Shown: positions 33,285 through 43,650, counted from the stretch's first letter. The stretch: DNA of 64,000 nucleotides from Meandrina meandrites (GCA_963693305.1 OY855908.1:26275993-26339992), one strand, 5' to 3'. Notes: a model not told the origin generated them from the sequence alone. A program made the numbers and translations.

Positions 33285-33900
33285 TCAGGTATAATGTGAA
33301 ATCACTTTTAAAATAGTGATCAGCACCTTATTTTTTTCAATTTTCATAGTGTGCAATGTGGAAATGAGAAATGAATGACAAATGTGAAAAATTGACATAC
33401 ATGTTTGCATGATTGGCTGCAAAAACAGAATACATGTAGTTACAAGTTCCAGTCAGCACAAGATTTTTTCTTAACTTCATTATAATCAGTTTGTAAATAT
33501 TCACAAAAGGTAGAATGTTAAGTCACAAAAGGTGATTCAGATGCAGGACATTTAACTCAAATGTAAAAAAGTCTTTATTTATAAAGTAGGCCAGCTCAAG
33601 ATCTACAAAATTGTGGGCATGTGTTTTGTTATTAGATGTTTACTATTCCTTCCGTTTACATGATTAGATCAAAATGTCCTGCCTCTGGCCACAGCTAAAC
33701 AAAGATAGGGATATACATTGTCAGTGGTGGCATTTAATAAGGAAACAGTCACTCAGGGCTGATTCAAGTTAAAAAATATTATGCTGATTTTGTACAATAT
33801 TGTGCTACAATATTATTTTTTTCACTGGATTTGAAATAATCATTTTATTTAGATACAATATGACCTGCCTGCTTGTCACTATGTGTGAACTCAAGATTAA
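33285..33900. other. Internal spacer of transposon D
   Basis: AT-rich sequence between the two transposon genes. It probably contains the remains of the deleted second gene. No motif was recognised. Confidence 0.35.
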
Positions 33901-34858
33901 TTAAACACTAATAATGGGATCCTGCAGGTTGCACAACATGGCACACACAGACCACATTTGATTCACTACCCCAAAAAGGCTCAATGGAACAACCCCCTCA
34001 AAAATAAGAAAATTCTTCACCTTATTTATTGCCCTTTCCACATGGATTCTTAAGCTAGCAATTTCTTGTGTTGCAATCACATCTTCAGCTGGCATCTGAT
34101 CAAACATTCCCAGAAAAGGAGGGATGTTCAAGGAAACACCAAAGGGTAGAATGTCTTCAATAGTAAAGCCCTTGTCAGCCATTACAGAGTCCCCATTTGA
34201 AAAGGAAAGGTTCAAGAAGCCACTTCGCTCTACTATTTCCCTGTCAGATATACTGCCAGTATAGAGTTGGCTAATAAATGTTAAGAACCCTTTAGGTGAA
34301 ATTCCCACTAATGCCTTTAAAGTGGTATGGTGTTTATACGAGCTAAACAATTCACTATTCAATAGAAGGCTGCTAGGCATTTCACAGCGGATCTCGGTAC
34401 AGTCAATAATGACCCTTGTGGTTGGATACTTCGCCTTAAAATCCTGAGGCATTGTCTCATTTACTATTTCTCTAGAAGGCCAAATATTTATTTGACCAAG
34501 TTTCAAATACATATAGTTTATCCAAGAAATAAAAATTCTGCTAACAGTTGGCTGAGAAACGTTAAATAAGTGAGCTAAATGTAACTCGGCAAAACCTTGC
34601 CTCAGTCTACACAATGTCAAAAAAAACTCATCTACTGGTTTTAGAGACCTTGGCCTTCCTTGTTTCACAGGCTTAGCATTGCCAGCAACTTCCTTTCCAG
34701 ACAACCAGTAATTTATGTTTTCTCCCCTGGCTCCAGGGTCCAAAAAGTCGTACAGTGCCAACATAGTCTCATAATTCGGAAACCCCGTATAAAATGTTAC
34801 TAGCGAGTCATTTGATGAGATGTTTTTTAATGAAAACATCTGTTCCTCTAGTTGCTCG
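33901..34858 (-). pseudogene. DDE transposase of D, C-terminal part
   Basis: A DDE_Tnp_4-type catalytic domain of about 312 residues, undamaged in itself. An HTH segment (LHLAHLFNVSQPTVSRIF) precedes the catalytic residues in RVIIDCTEIRC (Asp), VMADKGF (Asp) and RIHVERAINKVKNF (Glu). The frame stays open through the Met at 34839 to the Polinton junction, where it reads LEEQM. This continues in frame from the THAP half across the 5-bp duplication. The gene would have encoded about 520 residues before Polinton B cut it. Confidence 0.85.
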
Positions 34859-35131
34859 AGTAGTATAGCCGGGACTAAACAAATACCACTTTGGGTGCAC
34901 CTAAATTATTTCACCTCTTTACGGGACTAGTAGTCAGGGACCAAAGCCAAACCACGCTCGCAAAACTCGCGTGTTTCGTCTTTGCTACCTGACTATCGTC
35001 CCGTAAAGGTGAAAAATTTAGGCTTACCAAAGATAGTATTTGTTTAGTCCCGGCTATACTACTTAGCAAGACAACATAAACAGAGGGCGGCGGGACAAGC
35101 ATTTAGAGGGTTGCAGCAGTCATGTAAACAA
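34859..35131. repeat. Polinton B left terminal inverted repeat with hairpin
   Basis: Bases 34859-35063 form a 205-base imperfect palindrome, with AGTAGTATAGCCGGGAC at one end and GTCCCGGCTATACTACT at the other. The inner 68 bases are unique. The 205-base palindrome is identical to the right-hand copy (51300-51504), while the inner part differs at about five positions, which suggests the termini are copied from each other during replication. Confidence 0.88.
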
Positions 35132-35172
35132 CAATTAATAAATAATAAAAATATTTTTCTACATAATATACA

Positions 35173-38100
35173 ATGGACGAAATAGACCTCAGCTCTTTTG
35201 AAAATGTAGACCTCGAATCTCTCGAACAGGAACTTGCAAAAATAAACCCTACAGAACTGCGACATTTGTCACAACTTCTTTCAGAAAACGTGCCCACTGT
35301 GAAAAAGATAATAAAGAATGTGCTAGTCGAGCCGCTAACAGAAACCAGAAAGCAGCGGTATAAACCCTCATTACGGGCATTACAGCCATTACAACCAAAA
35401 CCTTACAAACCAATTGCGCCCCCAAGAAATAGAAACAGAAGACCGCAACTTCTGCGACAATTCGACCCCATTCAACCGAACAACATAAGAAATGTGACAG
35501 ACTACCAGAATGAGATTCAGAATCTGTACGAAGTCTCAAAATTCGAGGGTGAAGAGAGCAGCGGGAGGCGGTACATAAGGTGGCGCTTCATAAAAGAACT
35601 GAATAAAGACCTCACACCGCAATTTATGGAAAAAATAAGAGAGAACGTCAGGACATCATTTTACATGAGGCACACTTATTCATACAAGTTACGAAACATC
35701 GAAGACGGTACCATAATTTTCTACTACCAAAATAAAGGCTCCCCTTGGATGAATACATACGCAGAAGCTGAGAATTGGTTAATTAATAGGGAGGCTGTTC
35801 GTCTGGATGTAGATAGTATCGAAAGACCAAACACAAAGTGGATTTTCGAGGGGCATTTTAATGCTGATGTAAAGGTTGTACTTGACCGTCAACCGCTGAT
35901 GGGAACAGGACCCTTACCAAACTGGCTGCGCAACCTTGCACATAGCCGTTCAATGGTAGCACTGGATACTTATAGAGATAACATGTGTCTATGGCGCTGT
36001 ATTGCTGTACACAACGGAGCTAGACCAGATCGAAGTACAAAAGCGGCGCAAGGTCTAGCCAAGAGTTTTTTCAAACTCCGCGATACACCGACAAACTGCG
36101 TAAAAACCTCACTGGATGAATTGGAAAAGGTCGAAATGCACCTGAATAAGGGCACAGCTTTCTCAGGCTGGCTGGGAATAAGGGTATATGTACCAGAGCG
36201 TGTAAACGATAAAGAAGTGGTATGGCATCTGACAAGAAATCCTGCACCGCAGTTTAAAAACGTTATGACAATCGGTATTTTTGGAAAGCACGCATTCTTA
36301 ATAAAAGACATTAAAAAGTTGGGAAAAACTTATGCATGCATCCACTGCAAAGCAAGATTTACACAAGCAACCCATTTACAACGTCATGCAGAAAGGTGTG
36401 CCCAAGGGAAAACCGTAATAGATTGCCCAGGAGAAAAGGTTGAGGCACCGCAGACAGCTTATGAAAAAGCATTTTATCCGAAGCATAGAGCCTCAAAAGA
36501 ATCAATTCAGTGGTTGGAGTACGTAGCAAAGCATTGGAAAATCCCCATTCACCACGCAATGTCAGGACACGGGGGAGAGCGTTGGATAGAGAAAAGACCG
36601 GTTGATGGCTACAACCAAGAGAAAAATCTGGTGTTACAGTATCACGGATGCTACTGGCACGGTTGTCCAAAATGTTACCCTGATCGTAACAAAATAATAG
36701 ACCGTGGGGATAGAACAAGAGAAGATCTCTTCCAAGCAACAAAGAGACGCACAGCTTATCTCAGAAAAGCTGGCTACAGAGTGATTGAGTGTTGGGCCTG
36801 CGAAGTCGGAGACAAATATATTGAACAACTACTACCTGAAGCAAAAACAAAAAGTTACCCACACGCTATTTTGTATGATTTTGAGGCATACGGAGACAAA
36901 AACAAACGAAAGGAACCGACAGATAGCTTAACGATCGAGAATGAGCACGTACCAATCTCAGTAAGCATCGGAGACACTCTTGAAACCACCATCACACAAG
37001 ACGGAAAACCCGCACCGAAAATAACCCATATCTGTGAAAAAGATCCCGCAGAGTTGATCCGCAAGTTCATGAAAGAGCTGGAGAGACGTGGTAAAAACAT
37101 ACGAACAAAAGTAAGAGATGAATTTATGCCAGCGGATGTAAACCTGCTACCAAAAGATCAGAGGAAAAAAATAGAAGAATGGTGTGATCAGGTGCCAGTA
37201 CTGGGCTTCAACTCAGGGACTTACGATCTCAATCTGATAAAAAAGTACTTCGCAGAAAAACTTGCGGACACAACCAACAAAGTCAGAGTGGCAAAGAATG
37301 GAAACAAAATCATGTTCTTACTCACTTCAGGCTTCCGGTTTCTGGATATAATAAATTACCTCGGACCGGGGGTGAGTTACGATAAATGGATAAAGGCATA
37401 CGGCTGCAAGGCACCAAAATCCTGGTTTCCATACGAGTGGTTTGACAGACCTGAAAAGCTAGATAACCCGGGATTGCCGGATTACCCGCATTGGTACTCA
37501 AAGTTGAAAAATGAATTCACACTAAAACTGACAGAATGGAAAGCCTGCAAACAAACGTTCCGAGAAAAGGGAATGAAAACCTTCAAAGACTGGGTACGTT
37601 ACTACAATAATTTAGATGTAGCCCCCGGACTTAAGGCTTTAGAAAAGATGAGAAACTTCTACACTGGGAAGGGAATCGATATAATGAAAGACGCAGTCAG
37701 CATACCAGGTGTGAGTTTGCATTACCTTTTAAGGGGAGCAATAGAACGCAAAGCGGAACTGTACGCCCCAAGTAAAGAAGCGTATGAAATGTTAAAAGAA
37801 GCGGTAGTCGGAGGGCCAAGTTTGGTCTTCACAAGATATCATGAAGTGGGTAAAACGCGGATCAGATCGCATCAATACAATAACAACTCAGTTGCTGATT
37901 CAAAGAATGAAAAAGAAGCCCGCGCGGCAGGCGCTGCGAAACTTTGCCAAAACATCCTTGGATATGATGCCAACGCCTTGTATCTCTCAACAATGTTAAG
38001 AGATATGCCTTGTGGAAAGGAAAGGGTTGTGCACTATACAGATGAGTACCAAATAGACGGTGCACCAGTACTAACGCACAGATTAAAAGAAAAAAGCTGG

Positions 38101-39244
38101 TTCGGGTACGCAGAAGTGGACATAGAAATCCCAAACCACTTACACCAAAAGTTTGAGGAAATGTCCGTTCTTTCACAACAAAGTGGTACCAACCAAAGCT
38201 GTCCCAAAGCATATGAAAAAATACTTGAAAGCAACAGGAAGAAAACTAGTAGAGAAAAACAAGAAACTAATGGGAACGTTGTCAGCGCAGCGGATACTTT
38301 TATACGCCCCTCTACTACTCTGGTACATAAACCACGGGGCAGTTATCAAAAGGGTTTATCGCACAATTGACTACACACCGGCAAAGATCTTCCCCTGGTT
38401 TGTGGAACAAGTTACGGAGGCGCGGCGAACGGGGGATGTAGAAAAAAGCAAAGCATTATTGGCGGATATATTCAAATTGTTGGGAAACAGTGGGTACGGA
38501 AAGCTAATCGAAGCCTTGGAACGGCAAACAAACGTCATTTACACCAAAGATGAGAAGGTAGTTGACAGAGCTCTGAGAAGCGCATATTTTTCAGATCTTG
38601 ATGAGATTGGAAAGGCATATGAGTTAGAAAGTCGAAAGACGCGAATCACAATCAGAAGACCCTTTCAAATTGGAATAGCGGTCTATCAGCTGGCCAAACT
38701 GCGGATGCTGGAATTTTATTACGACTTTCTGGACAGGTACATCGACAGAAGAGATTTCGAGCTGATCCAGATGGACACTGACAGCAACTACATGGCAATC
38801 TCGGGAAAGAGTCTGGAAGACATTGTGAAACCAGAAATGAAAGCGGAATTCGAGAAAGAAAAAAAGAACTGGTTGGCGTGGGACAAGTGGAGTGGTAGAA
38901 CACCCGGTCTGTTTAAGCAGGAGTTTGAGGGGGAGCGGATGATAGCGCTCTGCTCCAAATGTTATTATGCGGACCATCACCATATAGAAAAAAAGAAAGA
39001 AGTGGAAGTAAAAAAGAAGCTCAGCTCAAAGGGGATGTCAAAGAGGCAAAACGAGATCAACTGGCACCGTTTCAAGGCAGCGCTGAACGGAAACAAGGAT
39101 ATGGCAACAAACAGAGGTTTCAGAATGCGGGATGGGAATATAGTAACATATGAGCAAGAAAAGCTGGGGTTGAGCGCGTATTATGACAAACGCTGGGTAC
39201 TACCGGATGGAATACACACAGAACCAATCGAATATCATATTTAG
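35173..39244 (+). pseudogene. Protein-primed DNA polymerase B of B, one frameshift
   Basis: The first frame runs from ATG 35173 to about 38160. Beyond that the homologous sequence continues in the frame of 38153-39244. Relative to A, two bases are missing just after KFEE. All functional motifs are present on the two sides: exonuclease YDFEAY, GFNSGTYDLN, YYNNLDV; polymerase YDANALYLSTM before the break and GNSGYGKL, MDTDSNY, YDKRW after it. Total coding length is about 1,357 residues, longer than A owing to inserts such as QDGKPAPK. Start follows CATAATATACA. This is the only clear lesion in an enzyme of B, so it may be a sequencing error. Confidence 0.9.
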
Positions 39245-40227
39245 TTCACAGCCGGAGGTAATTGTGTGTTTGGAGGTACAACAAGCAGTTCTTCACGTAC
39301 AAAGCCACGTTTGGGACCGTCAGCCAAAAAGTAGAGAATGGGCTGATTCGGTTTGGTAAAAGAACGTTCAATATTATAAACATCCAAGGACCAGATTGGA
39401 TCAGTGGCTCTTTTTGTTCCACCTTCAAGCTCGCCAGGTTCGTACAAATACCGAACCAAAACTATGGAGGGGAGCTTTTTTTCATTTTCTCCAACAGGTC
39501 TCAAATATTTAGTTGACGGTTCTGCATAAACATTTTTTTTCTTGATTGCGGCAGCAGGTTTCATACCAATTAATCGAGTGACTTGGTTGTTCAGAGCAGA
39601 AACAACTTTGGGGAGCCTTTTTACCCACTCAGTAGACCGCAAACCCTCAGGTGAACGCATTTCAACGGCGTACTGATACCCGAACAAACGCTCAGCCAAG
39701 GTACGATTGAAACGTTCAACGATCGCTTGGTCTCTATGAATTTCAGGGTGGCCACGTCTGATAGAAGTTTTGTGATTTTCCATTTCTTTTGTAACAGCGC
39801 CCATAAATTCACGCCCAGGATCAACTTGCAACAGTTCAGGCCATTTCAAAGGTCCACGTGTATAAATTGTCTTAAAAGCTTTGGCAACCTCATCAGAGTT
39901 TTTAGAAGTTAAAGGTTGAGCTTCTTTGAATCTGCTGGCAATGTCAACAACGGTAAGCGCGTATTTGTAAGTGCTACGGCCTACTTTGTCATGTGGTAGA
40001 AAAAGAAGATCTGCCTGATGAACTTTGTTGGGTGTAGGCACGTCGAATTTTAGACGAGGAATGTAGCGCGGTGCGGGGAGGTAAATCTGCCAGAGCGCTT
40101 GTTTGAACAACCATTCTTTGGCAACAACTTCAGGTACCTTTGCAGCGACCGCTAATTTTTTAATGGCGGAGATACCTTTCCAGTAACCTTGTGGACTGTA
40201 GTAACGCCGCTCCAATTTTTTATCCAT
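39241..40227 (-). CDS. Retroviral-type (rve) integrase of B
   Basis: 328 residues, intact, same length as in A. The DDE residues are in HQADLLFL, QVDPGREF and QAIVERFNRTL. The C-terminal DPIWSLDVYNIERSF is conserved. It converges on PolB with a 4-base stop overlap (TTAG), and is divergent from the small plus-strand gene at 40267. It would cut host DNA with a 5-6 bp stagger, matching the observed GCTCG duplication. Given its integrity it is the best candidate for an active enzyme here. Confidence 0.93.
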   Translation of the reverse strand: MDKKLERRYYSPQGYWKGISAIKKLAVAAKVPEVVAKEWLFKQALWQIYLPAPRYIPRLKFDVPTPNKVHQADLLFLPHDKVGRSTYKYALTVVDIASRFKEAQPLTSKNSDEVAKAFKTIYTRGPLKWPELLQVDPGREFMGAVTKEMENHKTSIRRGHPEIHRDQAIVERFNRTLAERLFGYQYAVEMRSPEGLRSTEWVKRLPKVVSALNNQVTRLIGMKPAAAIKKKNVYAEPSTKYLRPVGENEKKLPSIVLVRYLYEPGELEGGTKRATDPIWSLDVYNIERSFTKPNQPILYFLADGPKRGFVREELLVVPPNTQLPPAVN

Positions 40228-40266
40228 TTAAATAATTATGCGCGATCATATATACATGACAACAAA

Positions 40267-40788
40267 ATGAGTTTCGATTTCCCTTTTCCAAAGAGGTTCG
40301 GAGGACAACAAAGCCTCCAAGAGCTTGACGAAATGTGGGTGGAAGAGCAGGAAGCGTTAATAAAAGAAATCAAACCGGAAATCAAGCTTGACTTTTACTC
40401 ATGGGAACCCCCACTGCCGGATGAGCCCCATGAAGAGATGAGACACCACCTCAAATTATGGTATTTACTTGCGGTACTAAAAAAAACCGGCATTTCTGTA
40501 GATCAGGTCGGTGACAATATGGGGTTGACCTTTTTGGGTAATGTCATTCACCAGTTCAAGCGGTATCAGCAACTGAGCTGCTACCCCGGATCGTGTAACT
40601 ACGTTTGTTTTTTATACAACTATTTTCAAAAGGTCTCACCTATCGATTGGCCGGCGAAAAATGCAATACTGGGAAAGCTCACGAAAAGATTGCCGAAGAT
40701 GGTACAAACCAGAAATAAAGCCGAAAAAAGTTTCAACGAATGGTGGTTGGAGGCAAACACCCCACCATTAAACAGAAGTTGTCTTTGA
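40267..40788 (+). CDS. Conserved Polinton protein of unknown function (B)
   Basis: 173 residues from the ATG at 40267, the counterpart of 28680-29198 in A. The acidic N-terminus (EEQEALIKEIKPE) is followed by a conserved block with LWYLLAVLKKTGI, GDNMGLTFLGNVI, PGSCNYVCFLYNYF and TRNKAEKSFNEWWL. The longer open frame upstream begins inside the integrase promoter and is not supported by A. The 3' end overlaps the hydrophobic gene by 21 bases, tail to tail. It lacks the palindromic mini-repeats found in A and shows the ancestral layout. Function unknown. Confidence 0.65.
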   Translation: MSFDFPFPKRFGGQQSLQELDEMWVEEQEALIKEIKPEIKLDFYSWEPPLPDEPHEEMRHHLKLWYLLAVLKKTGISVDQVGDNMGLTFLGNVIHQFKRYQQLSCYPGSCNYVCFLYNYFQKVSPIDWPAKNAILGKLTKRLPKMVQTRNKAEKSFNEWWLEANTPPLNRSCL

Positions 40789-41289
40789 TGCTCTTCTGTT
40801 AACCTTTACCCCACCGTCAGTGTGGTTTGAAAAACGGAGTTTTGTCTTTGCAGTAGTAAAGCTGTTGTACTTTTTGATAATATCTTGGTACTCACTGTCT
40901 GAGATTTTACCATCTTCAAGAGCGGTCGATATGAGAGAGTTGATTGAGCTCAGCGTAGCTTCAGCCAAAGTTTGTATTTTTTCGTGTTTTTTCGCTTTAC
41001 GCAGGAAAAATTTGACGGTGACGATGGAGGAGGTTGACACCAATGAAAACAAGGTGGCCGTTGCGATTAAAGGGGCGCCAACAACAACGCCAACCACAGA
41101 AAGAGAAGCGGCCAGCCCAGAGCCTGTAAGAATGGTAGCAACTCCACCTGTTAACGCACATACTGTTTGACACCGCGTGTGCCACCGTTTAAACTTGGCT
41201 GAGGTTTGGTAGTAATGCGCCAACTGGTTTTCAAGATTTTTCTTTATCATTTCTATTTCATCCCGCCTAAATTTTGTTGCAGAATCCAT
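40768..41289 (-). CDS. Hydrophobic membrane-active protein of B
   Basis: 173 residues, intact. It has an N-terminal amphipathic region (FRRDEIEMIKKNLENQ), then two adjacent hydrophobic stretches (GGVATILTGSGLAASL; VVGVVVGAPLIATATL) continuing to SSIVTVKFFL. A charged segment with heptad character (KKHEKIQTLAEATLSSINSL) and an ISDSEYQDIIKKYNSF tail follow. The hydrophobic hairpin flanked by helices suggests membrane insertion. Whether it is a virion or host-membrane protein is unknown. Start is preceded by ATATATAAGAA. The A copy is frameshifted. Confidence 0.7.
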   Translation of the reverse strand: MDSATKFRRDEIEMIKKNLENQLAHYYQTSAKFKRWHTRCQTVCALTGGVATILTGSGLAASLSVVGVVVGAPLIATATLFSLVSTSSIVTVKFFLRKAKKHEKIQTLAEATLSSINSLISTALEDGKISDSEYQDIIKKYNSFTTAKTKLRFSNHTDGGVKVNRRASKTTSV

Positions 41290-41314
41290 TTCTTATATAT
41301 ATGTTAAAAATATT

Positions 41315-42193
41315 TTAGTCGCAATATTGGTTATGCCATTTCCCATTTTTATATACAATCTGATTACATGGCCCAGTTGTATTTTTAGGGTGTGTCCAAA
41401 ACTTTTTGCTAAACAGACCGGTTTTCTTGTTAAAGGCACCCTTTGCGATGGCACCACTCCAATACTTTTTAAACAAATCCTTATCACCACCTGTGACAGC
41501 CATGATTGCGGCAGCCACATCTTGAGCCGGTTGAAAGCCTGGAATTTTTTCACCAATATTTTTATTGATCGTTTCACCGACACCCAATCCTACTTTTTGC
41601 TTCGAGCTGATTGCGTTGCGCGCCGCGGCATGACCCCATTGCCGTTTGTTTTTGGGAATAGCGTCAAGCGCCTTCACCATTTTTTTGTCAGCATCATGTT
41701 TGCAACCCTTTTCATTTTTCTTACCTGCGCAGACGGCATAATCAACATCATGCTGCATTGAAACTGCATCTGTGGCGCCTGTGGGTTGCTGATAAATCTT
41801 CAAGATCTTTCCCGTCTTGGGGTCGTAAGAAAGCTGTTTTTCAAGGGGATTGTACGGTCCTGTATAGTTATGACCAGGAAGTGTCCACCCTTTCTTTGGT
41901 TTAGGCAGCTTGCCAATAGCTTTATGCAAATCAAAAGCCCCACCACGTTGGTAAAGAGGGTTTGTTGGGTCATCTACTCGATTACCTGCATAAATTCTCA
42001 TATCATAATTACCACCACTTTGTGTTTTATTTTTAGGTTTAACCCAACTGTCACTTATGAATCGTGTCTTGGTAATGCCACAACTTGCACATTTTACTTT
42101 AAGCAGCCTTCTACCATTTTTGGTGGTAGTGTTTTTTTCACTTCCCGGTACGTTGGGTGTGAAACGCTTTTCCTTCACGCAGTATACCTCCAT
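41315..42193 (-). CDS. Leader domain plus phospholipase A2 protein (B)
   Basis: 292 residues. The leader (YCVKEKRFTPNV, KVKCASCGITKTRF) is followed by KTQSGGN and LYQRGGAF, both fitting the adenain Q-x-G-G cleavage pattern. Next comes the PLA2 domain with LPGHNYTGPYNP (calcium loop) and HDVDYAVC (catalytic His-Asp). The remaining half is basic (KQRWGHAAARNAISSKQKV) and ends QYCD. By analogy with parvovirus VP1, the enzyme would act on endosomal membranes during entry. Cleavage would free it from the leader (inference). The ATG follows TATATAAG directly. Confidence 0.82.
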   Translation of the reverse strand: MEVYCVKEKRFTPNVPGSEKNTTTKNGRRLLKVKCASCGITKTRFISDSWVKPKNKTQSGGNYDMRIYAGNRVDDPTNPLYQRGGAFDLHKAIGKLPKPKKGWTLPGHNYTGPYNPLEKQLSYDPKTGKILKIYQQPTGATDAVSMQHDVDYAVCAGKKNEKGCKHDADKKMVKALDAIPKNKRQWGHAAARNAISSKQKVGLGVGETINKNIGEKIPGFQPAQDVAAAIMAVTGGDKDLFKKYWSGAIAKGAFNKKTGLFSKKFWTHPKNTTGPCNQIVYKNGKWHNQYCD

Positions 42194-42245
42194 CTTATAT
42201 AATTAAAGAAAATTCATTTGACTTTGGGGTGTGGGGTTTACCTCA

Positions 42246-42806
42246 CTAATTGTGACACCCACCTTTCATCTTATTTCCCGGTATCATATCTTTTGGTCTT
42301 AATCTGTTTGAGGCTTTAGTCAACAAATCTCCAGACAAAGCATCAATTGTGTAATTAACAGCTTTTCTCGCGATTGGTTTGGCTTTATTGGCTAACTTCT
42401 TCTGATACTCTGGTTGTCTCAGAAACTCGCTTGCAAAGTATCTTCCTTGTTTTACACCTTGCTTTGCTAAATAAGGAACTCCGTACTCAAAGAAAGCTTC
42501 AGCGGCTGTATTTCCAACTGTATCAAAAACCCCACCTCCAAACATTCTTTTTTCAGCGCGAGCAAGTTCTTCTCTCTTCTTTTTAGGTAAAGCGCTTGCG
42601 GTCAACTTAAAAATTGGATCAAAAATATTACCTCCTTCTTGAGCAGCACCACTTTGCGTTTTATTAGAAACGAATCGTGTCTTGGTAATGCCGCAGCTGG
42701 CACATTTTACTTTAAGCTGTCTTCTGCCGTTTTTTGCGGTTTTAATTTTTTCACTTCCCACCACATTGGGTGTGAAGCGCTTTTCTTTCACACAGTAAAC
42801 ATCCAT
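42246..42806 (-). CDS. Leader-domain protein with pVI-like C-terminus (B)
   Basis: 186 residues from the ATG at 42806, which lies directly behind TATATAGG. The leader is the same as in the PLA2 protein. It is followed by QEGGNIF and RMFGGGVF, both of which match adenain-type sites, and a Lys/Ala-rich helical region (EFLRQPEYQKKLANK, PIARKAVNYTIDAL). The extreme C-terminus reads KMKGGCHN: an M-x-G-G site followed by a Cys-containing tripeptide. In adenovirus protein VI a Cys-bearing C-terminal peptide is released and activates the protease, so the resemblance is notable but unproven. A mini-repeat sits at the gene's 3' boundary upstream of the PLA2 gene (42223-42247). Confidence 0.6.
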   Translation of the reverse strand: MDVYCVKEKRFTPNVVGSEKIKTAKNGRRQLKVKCASCGITKTRFVSNKTQSGAAQEGGNIFDPIFKLTASALPKKKREELARAEKRMFGGGVFDTVGNTAAEAFFEYGVPYLAKQGVKQGRYFASEFLRQPEYQKKLANKAKPIARKAVNYTIDALSGDLLTKASNRLRPKDMIPGNKMKGGCHN

Positions 42807-42835
42807 CCTATATAAATAAGCTAAATTCACTTTAA

Positions 42836-43165
42836 CTAACGGCTCTTCCTAAAATACTTTACGTTGTCTGTAACCCCTTTCAAAGCTTGGCTTCCGAGTA
42901 TTTTGGCCGCTGCAGCGAAACTGGGAGCAGGGGTCACAAAGTTCGAGGCAACATAAGCAATTTTATCAACAGTTGAAGGGCCCCTTCTTGACGACAACGC
43001 GCCACCTTTTTTGTCTCCGTTCACTGGTAAGAACCTTGTCTTGGTAATGCCGCAGCTGGCGCATTTTACTCTGAGCAGTCTTCTGTTGTTTTTTGTGGTT
43101 GTGATTTTTTCACTCCCCGTCACATTGGGTGTGAAACGCTTTTCTTTTACGCAGTAAACATCCAT
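42836..43165 (-). CDS. Short leader-domain protein (B)
   Basis: 109 residues: the leader (YCVKEKRFTPNV, RVKCASCGITKTRF), a GDKKGGALSSRRG linker with a possible G-G cut site, and a short Ala-rich basic C-terminus (APSFAAAAKILGSQALKG, VKYFRKSR). It occupies the slot of 30690-31136 in A but the C-terminal part is not clearly homologous. Three consecutive genes in B therefore carry the same first 45 residues. The ATG is preceded by TATATAGG. Possibly a small core or DNA-binding component. Confidence 0.6.
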   Translation of the reverse strand: MDVYCVKEKRFTPNVTGSEKITTTKNNRRLLRVKCASCGITKTRFLPVNGDKKGGALSSRRGPSTVDKIAYVASNFVTPAPSFAAAAKILGSQALKGVTDNVKYFRKSR

Positions 43166-43185
43166 CCTATATAATTAACCAAAAT

Positions 43186-43650
43186 TCATGGGGTGTGGGG
43201 TTTACCCCACTGTGTAAAATAATCCTTCACCACAGCCTCGTTGGCGTGCGTATTTTCTGAAAACATGCTCAAAATATCTCGAAACGACCGGCCTTTATTT
43301 CTTTCATTCAGGAAAAGCAAACAGTAATAGCCGCAGCGCACACTGAATTCCTCTTGAAGCTGGTTGTCATTCCGAAGAAAGGTCTGTTTACCTTCAAGAA
43401 TCAACTCAATTTCCCATTCCGCGGGTGGAGGTAAACCGAAAGAGTCAAAGTATTCAGTTCCATCCCAGCAGCATACCCAATGGGTACCTGGTCCTCCAAG
43501 ATCATCCATGTTGATTATACAAGGGGAGTGGTTTTTCACGTGGATCTCATCTCTCGCAAATATACCTTTGATGGGGATTTTCAAGTATTGGCACCATCGC
43601 TGCAAGTCATAATCAGTTAAGGGGACATCAACGAAGGCGGGCTTTTTTTT
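43186..43650 (-). CDS. Adenain-like cysteine protease of B (no ATG)
   Basis: An intact open frame with GGPGTHWVCCWDG (catalytic His), EYFDSFG (acidic residue), and EEFSVRCGYYCLLFL (nucleophile Cys), the order and spacing of adenain. As in A there is no ATG upstream of the His; the frame opens from within the core-protein gene, and the first Met would be the one in INMDDLGG. The frames join over eight A (43650-43643, minus strand) with a +1 shift. A mini-repeat (43190-43211) supplies the last residues WGKPHTP and the stop. Role: maturation of capsid precursors. Confidence 0.8.
   Translation of the reverse strand, partial: KKKPAFVDVPLTDYDLQRWCQYLKIPIKGIFARDEIHVKNHSPCIINMDDLGGPGTHWVCCWDGTEYFDSFGLPPPAEWEIELILEGKQTFLRNDNQLQEEFSVRCGYYCLLFLNERNKGRSFRDILSMFSENTHANEAVVKDYFTQWGKPHTP

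Larger units (their letters stand above)
42223..43211 (+). repeat. Palindromic mini-repeats in Polinton B
   Basis: Two copies, at 42223-42247 (in the spacer after a leader-protein gene, one base changed in the second arm) and 43190-43211 (end of the protease gene, supplying its last codons and stop). Same sequence and orientation as those in A, but at different places. Confidence 0.85.
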
